NCBI GenBank assembly: GCA_012656075.1
Contig: JAAKBF010000138.1
Span: 62,001-126,000 of the forward strand
DNA from: Phytophthora hibernalis
Taxonomy: Eukaryota; Oomycota; Peronosporomycetes; Peronosporales; Peronosporaceae
Length of the DNA stretch: 64,000 nt
Direction: 5' to 3'
Below the pieces are notes generated by a model. It was not told the origin of the DNA, did not search any database, and saw only the letters and a program-made list of their open reading frames with translations. This document shows positions 22,075-31,831 of this stretch, piece after piece. Position numbers and translations under genes: made by a program. Within the stretch, counting starts at the first letter, position 1; each line of letters opens with the position of its first letter.

Positions 22075-23800
22075 ATGGAGTCGCTCTCGCTCGCCGAGGC
22101 TGCGCGGCGTGTGGGCGTCAAGCGCGACGTGTTCTTCCGGCGCGTGCTGGTATCGGACGCCGACGTGCAGCAGCAGATGCTCGCGCTGGTGACGGACGAG
22201 CTGCGCGAGCTGCTGGCGCGTGAGGACCCGACGCTCGTGACCGACTTCTTCCCCACGGCGCTGCGGCTGGCGCTGGACGCGCCCTTCCCGGCCGTGCGTG
22301 GGGCGCTTCTGGGCATCGTGGACGTCGTGGAACAAACGTTCCCGGAGGCGCAGCTGCTACGCGCGCGGCAGACGCGCGTGTCGTACTTTTCGCCAATGGG
22401 GACGCGCCCGAGGACGCCGAGGACGAGAGCGTCCCGCGCGTGGACGACGAAAGCGACGCCGAGCTGTTGTCGCTGCTGCAAGAGTCTTTCTACGCACGGG
22501 GCGCGTGACACACCTGATGCAGATCCTGGCGTGGCACCGCAGCTACTTGGAGCTCTTCGACCGCAGTCTGGCGTCCACGATGACGCGCGACGGGACGCTG
22601 CCGCTGCAGTGGCGCAGCTACATCGCCGTGATGGGCGCCAGTGAACTGCGCTGTCACTACCTGGCCGACCTACAGCAGTACAACTTCGTGGTGAACGGCG
22701 GAGACACCGAGTGGATCAAGGGACTGGACTACGTGCCGCCCAAGCTCTTCCGCCTACACGAACTCAGCTCGCTGCTGGCACATCGCCCGTGGCTTCTCAC
22801 GGCCGACCACGTGGCCGAGCTACTGCGCTCGGACCAGGACGATTCGTGGTCCGTCTCGGAGCTCGTGCACGCCGTCATCGTGCTGTGCCAGGCGCACTCC
22901 ATGGCCAGCATCGCGCTGGGCGTCGGCTGCGCGGAGGAAGTGGACCTCGCGGTCTTTGGCCAGTTCGGAGTCGCCCTGGACGCCGAGTCGGCGACCACTG
23001 AGGGCGGAGACAACCAAGACGCCAGCAGCTGCAGCAGTGTGGACCTGTCGACGATCGACCGCGACGACGACATGTTGCTGAAGCAGCTCAAGAAGAATAG
23101 CGGCCTGGACAGCGACACGGCGGACGAGGAGGAGGAGGTGGCGGACGAACAGGAGCAGCAGGAAGAGGCCGAGAACGACGCGGAGGATGAGGACGAACAG
23201 TATGGCGCTGACGACGGGTTCGAGGTGGTGGTGGACGAAGCGGACTACGGAATTAATGCCACGGCCACTCGGCGGATAGACACGCTGTGGCGGTTCTGCG
23301 GCGGCAGCGTCATCCGCTACGCAGACTTTGACGTTCGCTCGGAGGAGTACGAGGTGCTGCACACGGAAGACTTTAGCTGGGACGAGCACTGCTTCTCGCT
23401 TGTGAAGCGGTATTTCCCCGGCGAGGCGGGTCAGATCCTCGAGGACCTGTTTAACTTGACGAGCAAGCTCACGTATGACTACTTCGGACAGCAGAAGGAG
23501 GAGTGCGTGGACACGAGTCCGTACCGCGATGCTGTGTGGTACTATGTCCACCGCATCTTCGGTATTTGCCACGACGACTACGACTACCGACAGGTGAACA
23601 CGTACCTGAACCGGCCGACGAAGATCTTCCTGAAGAAGGTGGCGTGTACGCCTTGGAAGGTGCGCCACGATGATTTCGCGCATTTTGACCGCACCCTTAG
23701 CCCCTCGGAGAAGTGCCACGTCATTTTGATAGTCGCTGAGGCGCGCAAGCAGGCTGGACTCATGTACGGCCTGCGTGCTGTCATGAACCACATGCGCTGA
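22075..23800 (+). CDS. SESN: Sestrin
   Basis: Stress-responsive protein of the PA26/sestrin family; in animals it signals leucine and oxidative status to TORC1 through GATOR2. Start ATG at 22075. The N-terminal AhpD-like domain shows LQWRSYIAVMGASELRCHYL and GGDTEWIKGL, then LLAHRPWLLTADHV and the ELVHAVIVL helix. An acidic Glu/Asp-rich linker (ADEEEEVADEQEQQEE) separates it from the C-terminal domain, with LHTEDFSWDEH, FGICHDDYDYRQVN and the conserved tail SEKCHVILIVAEARKQAGLMY. The Cys and Tyr of the redox motif are present (CHY), but the position of the catalytic His has Gln. Two one-base losses (near 22395 and 22500) split the frame. Length about 575 residues, slightly longer than animal sestrins because of the linker. 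Confidence 0.9.
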
Positions 23801-23915
23801 AGCGTGAGGCAACTCGCTCCGTGTTCCTGTGACCCACTCTACTTAAGCAGCCCGTTCCAGTCCAGTCCCCGCGCGGTTCATTTTAGCGAGTGAGCATTTC
23901 GCTGCTCCGCACCCG

Positions 23916-24098
23916 ATGTCTGCGCACCGTGTCGTGCCCCAGTCAATTCCGAACCAGCGCGATCAATATAAAGCTCTTCCTTCGATGCAGCAGACCCGAA
24001 CGAGCGAAGATCAAGCGTTCGCATCGTTTTGGTCAGCAAGACATCCATCCAATCCATCCAGGAAAAGCTTCAGAAGCAAAGCCGTAGCAAGGCGATAG
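23916..24098 (+). CDS. Small ORF, 60 residues, basic
   Basis: ATG to TAG with no interruption between two larger genes. The product is polar and ends in a basic tail (SRKSFRSKAVARR); the middle is DQAFASFWSARHPSNP. No homologue recognised. It may continue by splicing. Kept because the composition is protein-like and it does not overlap another gene; weak evidence. Confidence 0.3.
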   Translation: MSAHRVVPQSIPNQRDQYKALPSMQQTRTSEDQAFASFWSARHPSNPSRKSFRSKAVARR

Positions 24099-24370
24099 AA
24101 GCACCAGCTACGACTGAATGAATGTAAGTTATCCCCGTACACGTTCACTGATGGTTGTTACTGCTCTGCGGTAGCGTTATTATCGTTTTTGGTACGGTTG
24201 CCAGGTGTGGGCCATCTTCACATGATATCGGAGAACACCGTCGGAAGCCTCTCGAGATCGAGGTCTCTCTATTTGCTGGGTGGCATATTTCGCACTGCTG
24301 CCAGTCGGCTCTCTCTCCTGGTTGGATGTCTTTGAACCTTGCCAAAGGTACTCAACGAGCTCTGTGCGAT

Positions 24371-27300
24371 TCACGGTGGGGTGATGAACATCTCCTTTGT
24401 CTTGGCCGGAGCAACGCCCACGCGAGTTTCTCCTGAGGGCTTGCTACTCTGTGCTAATTTTTCCTGACTGACGTCTTGTTGATTTGCTGCCACGTCGCAG
24501 TGTACCGTGTTGCGTCTACTGCTAGGTGTGCGGGGGCGAAACAAGCTTGATTTCACGTCTGCAAGTGTCACCATGGAGTACTTCTTCGCACGCACATTGG
24601 TTCTGTCTCCTCGACTGCTTGAGCAATCGTTGTTTCCGTCCGTGCTCAGTTGGAACTGCTCAAGCTCTTTCAAGACAGAATCTGCACGGAACAGTTGAGC
24701 GAAGCATGCTTAGTGGTCTGGCGGCAAAGCGATGCAGAGCAATTACACAACGTACGCAGAGATGAGGTATCCTGGGTGATTGATTTGAAGGCAGATGAAG
24801 GTGGCTTTTGCTTTGTTTCCACCCCGAGGTCGTTTGAGCCAGGATGAAGTTCCGTACAGCTCGGCCAACCTCAGAAGGCCGAGCGTTCCCTTTGCGTGAT
24901 CTGGGACGCTCGTGAAAGAAAGCCAAGTCCCGGTTTGTCAGAGACAACCGTTCCTGCAAGACTGACACACGTGGCTTCATTGATCCCTTCCAAGCTGATC
25001 CTGGCGGTCTCTTAAGTATTTCCTTCGCCTCTGTTTCGCGTTGCTGGCGACGTGCTACCATGTCCACGGGAAAAGTCCAGGGTTGGTTGAGTGGTGCTCG
25101 TCGCGTGGCAAAGTGATCCAGCACGCCGTAAGGCTCTCCGTCCACGCTCCAAAGTTTTATTTGCCCGCTTATTGACGCTGTCAATACTGCAGCCGGATCA
25201 ATAGCTACTTTCAGGAGAGCACCGCTCCGGAATGCGCTCTCCAATGCCGCGTTGCCTGCACCACTTCGACAACTGGCGGAGTGGAGAATTTTTCGTCTTG
25301 ATTCAGCGACGAAATATCTGGATGTGTCGGACTTTTCATTCGGGCGTGATGATAGAGTGATGCGATCGAGTTAAAGCTTACAGTCATTTCTTCGTGCTGA
25401 AATGCTGTAACATCAGTTCCTGACACGCCACCACGACCTCGCCGAGATTGACCACTACCAGATGATGGTCTTGTCGTCGCCCCAGCAGTCTGGAAAGCGG
25501 TAAACGTCTTAATGGGTTGAAAGGCGCGCCAAATGTGCCAATGCGTGACAAAACCAGCCTCATCACTAGCGTACACATGTACGCCGCATTCGTGCTCAAG
25601 TCGAAGACGATCCTTGATAGCGGGCCTGCTGGAGAAAAGCCGTAGACGCTCTTTTGATGGCAATGCCGAAGCACTCGATCGTTTTAGAGCCTGGGGCGAA
25701 TCCTCTGGGTTTCCACTGTCATCGGCGTGGCTAGTCTCTGGGACGCAAAAAGTAACGATGTGAGTGACCGCAGCATTTATCTGCTTTCTCTCATCTTCTT
25801 CCGACGGTGACCACGACAACTCCATCAAGCATCGATATGAAGTCGTCCCTGGATATGGGGACCACAGGAAAACTCGCCCAGACGATGTCCCACCAACAAT
25901 ATCGGCAGTCGATCCGAAGAAACTCATGCACGTGATTTCTCCGCAGGACTGTGGAGCAACACACGTTCCCTGCGAATGGCTCACATCAAAATTCCATACT
26001 TGGATGAAGCTATCGCCGTGAGGATTGGCTACAAGCACTGCAACAAGATTCAAGGCTTCGTTTCCTGTGCTTTTCATGATCACATACTTTGCGGCGCTGC
26101 CATTTTTGTTCTTGTACGGTGATGACTCTTCGTTTTGCTGCGGAAGACGCCCTGGCGAACTCTGGGTTTCTTCTTGCCCTTGAGGCGTTGACGTCAGCGC
26201 TATCTCAGGTAACAAACGAAGCGATTGCAGCAACACTGACTGGATCGTGCCTCCTCCGAAAGGTACGTAAAATCCCTGCGGATTATCCTCATCGCAGATA
26301 TGCAGCACGGAGTCGGAAGAGATCGAGATGACACGCTTTCCATACAGCACGTAAGAAACACCGACAACGCAATTCGTATGCGGGTCCAGTTCCTTCATGA
26401 CGTTCCCGTTAACGGCATTTAGCACTTTGATGGTCCCAGTATCGTCTCCGACAATCACTTTGCGCTCACGATCGTCCACACAGACTGCAGTGATGGCTCG
26501 AGCTTGTGCCTCGCGGGACTCTGGGTCGTCCGCATGCTTGGTACCAAGTTGCGAGTTTGTGGCTGCCGGATTCTTTGTCGACATCACTATGGACGCGTAC
26601 TCGTACGTTTTCCAGAGAGCCCCGGTGTCTCCTTTCCAAAGTAACAATTTGGTGCTTGTGGCCCCGACAACCACATTGAGGGCGCTGCAGAAGTATGCGA
26701 AGAAGACTTCTTCTCGGGGTTTGACTTCACAATGATCGTAGAACTTTACTTTAGTTCCTGCTGTCATGAGAACAGGATCGCTGGCTGTTGTTTCTGGTAT
26801 GACAAACATGCTCCAGATATTTTGTGGCAATTGCCAATTCGACGCGGGTGGCGGTGCGTACTGGAACGTTTGAAGACACTCCCATGGCTCTGAGGTAGGT
26901 GTCCGCATCACGCTCGAATAAATGTTGAAAGTTTCAGTCCGATCAACACTAATGAGTTGGTGATTTGAGTCCACGAACGCTAGCAGTTCTACAGGAGCCT
27001 CGTGCTGCCTGAGAGTTGTGTCGTGTGACAGCATTCCACCCGAGCTTGTCTTTTTCCAGGTCGAGATATGCCGGGTGGTCTCGTCCGCATACGAGTGAAA
27101 GCCAACACTGGCGATACTCTCCACCTCAGTGGAGTACACAAGAACCTTGACCCCGTTTCCGTGAGCGTCAAATGAGCCCGCTTCTTCTCCAGTTTCAGTA
27201 TCCACGACGCTCAAGATGCCATCCTCACGACCAACTGCGAGATATGTCCGATTGATAGATCGAAAAGCGACGATTGCAGTGACTCCTTTGAGTTGTTGGA

Positions 27301-28170
27301 CAACCGTGACCTCTTTTGTGGCAATGGTACCAGGTGGAGGGGCTCGGATCTTACCAGACAAGTCCCAGAGCTCTAGTTGGCTGATTTTTGTGTGAGGCTG
27401 GTCAGTGCTGACATTCGGGCGGTAGCTGTCTCGTCGGGAATCGGACGCCTTCCCAGAGTGCACGCCAGGAAAATCACTGCGGAGGTGACCATGATCTTGA
27501 GCGAGGGCACCCAGCACAAATGCTCCTGAGCGGCATGGGACTCTAGTCGATGTGTCATGACCGGGTTGTACAGATCTGCCACGCTCCAAATGCTCAGGTA
27601 TCCTCGTACTAGAATCGAGGAGGTGACGAGCGACTTTCGTGTCGGCACGTAGACCACGTCAATGATAATATGCTCAGCGAAAGCCGTGTGCAGGCGCATT
27701 GTGGAGAGGTGTCGCGGGCCGTCGTTGCGATCGAACTGTAGTCCGTAGATGTACACGACGTCGGAGTTTGCCTCGAAGTATGCCAAAGCGTTTTGATCGG
27801 CGAGAAGCCTCATTTCATGCACCCGCGTGGCGATATTTCTTAACGGTGTCTTGGGGTCTGGTGGCGGCGTTGGCAGCGGTACGTAATGCTTGTTCGAGTG
27901 CCCTCGGCCTTCAAAGTAAAAGTCGGCTTTGGCCTGGCCAGCGTCCATCATATAGGCAGTGAACTCGTCCCAGTCCAGCACGGCGTCTCCGTTCACGTCG
28001 ATAGTGTGGAAAAGCTCGATCACTCCAACCACAAAGTCGAGCTCGGAGTGGATTCGATCACGGAGACTCTTCTTCATAAGGTGCACGAAAGCATCCAGGT
28101 CCAGACTACCCGTGAACTGCCCTCGCAACCTCCGTACGTCCTCCGTCGTCATATTCATCATGACATCCAT
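24371..28170 (-). CDS. EF-hand plus WD40-repeat protein (WDR49/WDR64-like)
   Basis: About 1,240 residues. The N terminus has an EF-hand-like loop, DVNGDAVLDWDEF (around residue 60), then repeated WD40 blades such as QLELWDLSGKI, DDTGTIKVLNAVNG, GTSSGRVFLWSPYPG, DEAGFVTHWHIWRAF and ASISGQIKLWSVDGE. The C terminus is Ser/Lys-rich. This architecture (EF-hand followed by two propellers) is that of the WDR49/WDR64/EFCAB8 group, several of which are linked to cilia; role here is inferred. Start ATG 28170. Frame breaks near 27470, 25218 and 24842 are one-base losses. The last intron is 24755-24682 (74 nt), after which the frame runs to the stop at 24371. Confidence 0.75.
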
Positions 28171-28409
28171 ATTGTTTTCAATCTCTAGGCGCTAATGCCT
28201 CGGCTTGGAAGCACCAACTTGTGCTGGCAAGGAAGGTTGGACCGCTCGAGAAACGTCCATACGTCTCTTCGTGTGCTCCAAGTTGAATTGGCGAAGTGCA
28301 GTGAATTTCAAGACTTGTGCAATGTGTTTTCGACCACGACACGGTCATTTCATATTGCTAGGAGGTGGCTACCGGTATTCAGTTGCTTTGATGCTGGAAA
28401 ATAAGCTGC

Positions 28410-29606
28410 TTACTCCTGCATTCGGTATTCAGTGGTTGGGGACTTGGGCGAGAGCGCCTCGGCCAAGCTGGAGGATTCCTGCTCGGTCTCGGCTCTGGCA
28501 CTGAGCTGTTCCTTGCGTGTAGTGACAGCGAGGACAACAAAACCGCCCAGTACCAGCACGGACGAAATGAGCGTGACGTACGTTGGGGAGATGTCGTTCA
28601 CGATCCAGTCGGAGAGGATGGCCATGGGCACCGTTAGCGACAAGCCGATGGTGGCCGTGGTGGTGGACGTGTACATGATGGACACGGCCCACAGGTAGTC
28701 GGCCAGCACGTTATTCAGCAGACCCTGCACGAACAGCAACCCCACGATCTCCCACGTGAGGTTGTGCAGCGACTCGACGCCTGTATAGTTGAAGAGGATG
28801 CAGAAGATCGCGAGCACCACGAGACTGAACACGCCCACGAAGCCGAAGAAAAGCGACACGCTCATACCGGCGTCGTCGGGAAGATGCTTGCGGATGGCGG
28901 TGGTGTACACGCCGTACATGATGGCACCGATGAGAGCGCATACGTCACCCCAGAAGCCTTCCGAGATGCCACCGTTGGAGTCGTTCGCGAGCGTTGTGCA
29001 GTTACCGGCCATGCAGAGCGCCACGCCAAGGGCCTTGATCCACGTGAAGCGCTCCTTGAGGACCCACACGGCCAGAATCAGCGTGAACACCGAGGACGTG
29101 GCGCTCAGAATGGTGCTGCTCGTGACGCTCGTGAGGTTGAGGCTCTCGTTGTAGGTGAAGTTGGCAACGAACCAGAGCGGGGCAACGACGGCCGCCGCGA
29201 TCATCGTGCGCCTCAGGGTGGCCATGTCATGCGGCGTCTGCGGCGGAACGGGAGAGGTCTCGGTCTTGACCTGCGGAAGGTCGGATCCCTTGCCGCCCAG
29301 CTGCGGCAGCCACACCTTGGTGACGTAGTAGATGGGGAGGTTCACGGAGAAGAGCGCCATACCGAAGGATGTGAGGAAGAACGGCGCCTCGAAGGACAGG
29401 TCGTTGAAGATGTACTGGATGAGAACGCTGGAGAAGTTCCAGATAATGGCCACGCACACGAGGAAGACGCAGCCCACGGCCCATTGCCACACGGAGCCGC
29501 GTTTGTCGGGCGACGTCAGGTCGGTGCTGCTGGCATTGGCGTCGGCCACGACCGGCGAGGGCGGGTTCGACACGGACGCGTGCGAGATCGACATACGCTG
29601 GCTCAT
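28410..29606 (-). CDS. Drug/metabolite transporter superfamily protein (SLC35F/EamA-like)
   Basis: Integral membrane carrier of about 398 residues, uninterrupted. The soluble N terminus is Ser-rich. Ten hydrophobic segments follow, from WAVGCVFLVCVAIIW to SSVLVLGGFVVLAV. The repeated EamA signature is visible in TSSTILSATSSVFTLILAVWVLKE and, in the second half, STTTATIGLSLTVPMAILSDW. Closest in pattern to the SLC35F3-F5/YML018C group, whose substrates are poorly defined (thiamine has been reported for SLC35F3); substrate here unknown. The start is the ATG at 29606, since the frame upstream has no other ATG close by. Confidence 0.85.
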   Translation of the reverse strand: MSQRMSISHASVSNPPSPVVADANASSTDLTSPDKRGSVWQWAVGCVFLVCVAIIWNFSSVLIQYIFNDLSFEAPFFLTSFGMALFSVNLPIYYVTKVWLPQLGGKGSDLPQVKTETSPVPPQTPHDMATLRRTMIAAAVVAPLWFVANFTYNESLNLTSVTSSTILSATSSVFTLILAVWVLKERFTWIKALGVALCMAGNCTTLANDSNGGISEGFWGDVCALIGAIMYGVYTTAIRKHLPDDAGMSVSLFFGFVGVFSLVVLAIFCILFNYTGVESLHNLTWEIVGLLFVQGLLNNVLADYLWAVSIMYTSTTTATIGLSLTVPMAILSDWIVNDISPTYVTLISSVLVLGGFVVLAVTTRKEQLSARAETEQESSSLAEALSPKSPTTEYRMQE

Positions 29607-30209
29607 GGCGGTGAACTCTGAAGACGATCGCTGTGCCAAGCCACCGGAGCTTTCAGGAATGCGTGGCCTTCATGGCCAAACGATGAACGCGTGCACTGCG
29701 CTGCACAAAGGTGCAGGTGGTGCATCGGAGATTGGCTACGGGTAGTCGGTCTCCTGTAGACGATTCCTATGCATACGAGCGTGACACGCATCGGGTCTCG
29801 TAGGTCATGCAACTTAGCATTTGTAAGAATGTAGAATTAGCTTGCTGATGATATGTGGTCTGGAAGAATTGAGGCGGTACCAAAGATCAGACAGTGGCAC
29901 CGTGACTGTACATGTGGTACATGTACATGATGTACCAGCTCCATTGGCCATTGCCAATTGGCCAAAAGGCAGCCACGTTCTCTGTCAGCGCCGTGACGAA
30001 GGGTTCTGCTTAGCCACGTCATAAGCAAAGGTGAGTCCACGCTTGCTCCACGCTTTTCAGTTTTCAGTTTCTCAGCGGAATTTGTTGTCCAATTTGGGTA
30101 CCTACCGGTATTTCCTTGTCATAAGGGCCTACCCAAATGCGTTTGTGGCTAGGGCTACTGTTTTATTCCGACAAAACGAAATGCGTCATACTGTACATGT
30201 ATCGTGAAT
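29607..30209. other. Intergenic spacer
   Basis: No gene seen. Carries short palindromes, including TTGGCCATTGCCAATTGGCC near 29943 and TACCGGTA at 30103-30110. Confidence 0.4.
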
Positions 30210-31283
30210 TAGGGGGTCGAACGTTCGAAAGGAAAAACATGAGCAGGAAAGAGGCGAAATCATAAGCAGAAAAGTGTTGAAAGCATACGCAGAAACGGAG
30301 GGGGACTCACTTTTGCCAATTTAGCCGAGCGAGGGAGTGTTGACGAAACAGTTCGCGAGAAGAATCCCCGAGTGGGAGCTATCGCCAATGCCGAAGCTAA
30401 GTACTCGGCAGCGCCTTCTACGGGAGATTATCGACGTTGTGGCGGTCGCAGCGTTGGAGGAGGACGATGACGACATGCTGAACGAGGCGTACAGTGACCA
30501 GGAAGAGGAGGTGAAATGGCTTTAGTTGGTGAGGATTTGTTTTGCGTCTGTATTGAAGAGGAGGAGTGCAGTCTGCTGAGGAAACATGGGGGAATGAGCT
30601 TTGAAGCGGATATTGATCATCTTCTTGATGCGCTGGGTGTGTGGAACCTGGACATCAACGATCTGGGCGCTGCAAACTTTCACGGCATACGAACCAAGAC
30701 CAAAGACGAAAACGACAGCGCATGTTATGGACATTAATGCAACACAAACGAAAAGCAAAAAGACGGTGTCCAACGTCTCAATTTCGGCCATCGACTTGTT
30801 CTGTCGAAGAAGCTCGAACACCAGCTCCTGGTTACGCTGAGCGCGACGCTCCTCCTCTTCTTGGATTAGACGCCCAGCTTCTGCCTCCCGCTGCAATGTA
30901 TCGGCTGTGTGAGCATTCGACACTGACCCTCATCTTCCACCCCAACCTCGCATTCAGCATCGTCTTCCTCGTCACTATCTTCTCTCCTTCCCCTTCTCAC
31001 CTAGACCAGTCTCCCTTGTACTATTAGAAGCATCTTGCTCACAGATGCACTCCGCTCTTTCCTCATCAAGGCCCTTCATGACCTTGGTTTACCGTGTATG
31101 CGAATTCGGTAGTGAAGCAGCGCCCATGGGGCACGTGAAGTTCACGATGAACATCACGGGAGACGAGGGAACGAGGGAACAAGCAAGTTGAACTTAGAAA
31201 TGAGTTAAGCAGAAAATGGTCGAAATCATGAGCAGAAATCGGTCGAAAATGTGAGCAGTTTTTTTGCTAAGTTCGACCCCCTA
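30210..31283. mobile_element. Internally deleted Harbinger-like element (1.07 kb)
   Basis: Left end TAGGGGGTCGAAC and right end GTTCGACCCCCTA form a 13-bp TIR. Inside the left end a plus-strand fragment (30337-30525 and on to 30737) reads like the N terminus of a Harbinger transposase (LREIIDVVAVAALEEDDDD). A minus-strand fragment (30923-30740) ends the opposite gene (EEERRAQRNQELVFELLRQ). The middles of both genes are missing, as expected for a non-autonomous deletion derivative. Confidence 0.6.
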
Positions 31284-31479
31284 TTCCGTTCATATTTAGC
31301 TTTTTGGCTCGATTTGTTGAATACCCCTTCAATCGACAGATAGGTCTAATTAATCAAAATTGATTTTCTCGTTGCTTCTTACCTCATTTCGAGATCTCAC
31401 GTTACGTTCAGAGTTCGTGCTGCATAGTAGCGCTGCTGCCTGCGATCTCTCGTTACACGTGTGGTGATCGAGTCTGTGA

Positions 31480-31760
31480 TCCGTGAATCCCTTTTGCACG
31501 TGTTGGTTGTGAAGCTCGTCCCCGTGGAGATCGTGTTGTCCGTATTGCTCGTGGAGCTCGTGCCCTGGGAATCTCGTTGTTGGTCGTGGCACTCGTCGTG
31601 GACCTCACCCTGCACGTGGTGCTCGTGACCGTGGAGATCGTATTGCCCTCGGTGCTCGTCGAGATCGTTCCCGAGGAGCTCGTGTTGTCTTGTACTGGTC
31701 GTGGCGCTCGAATCCGTGGATCTCGCTACGCGTGGTCCTCGTTCATGTGCGCCTCTAATT
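31480..31760. repeat. Degenerate tandem repeat, CTCGTG/GTGGAGATCGTG type
   Basis: Loosely repeated units of 20-33 bp built on GTGGAGATCGTGTTGTC and GCTCGTGGAGCTCGTG. On the minus strand it translates to Ser/Thr/Asn-rich sequence (TSSTSNTDNTISTGTS). No complete gene is supported. Confidence 0.45.
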
Positions 31761-31831
31761 GCTCCTGATGCCCGACGCCATCTTGAAGACTGCCAGACGC
31801 AATAGAAAAATTATCATGCATCATATGTTAT

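Noticed and set aside
22820..23812. 330-residue minus-strand frame over sestrin
   Set aside because: Antisense to conserved sestrin motifs; no domain of its own.
28764..29621. 285-residue plus-strand frame over the transporter
   Set aside because: His/Glu/Arg-rich composition typical of an antisense shadow of a membrane protein.
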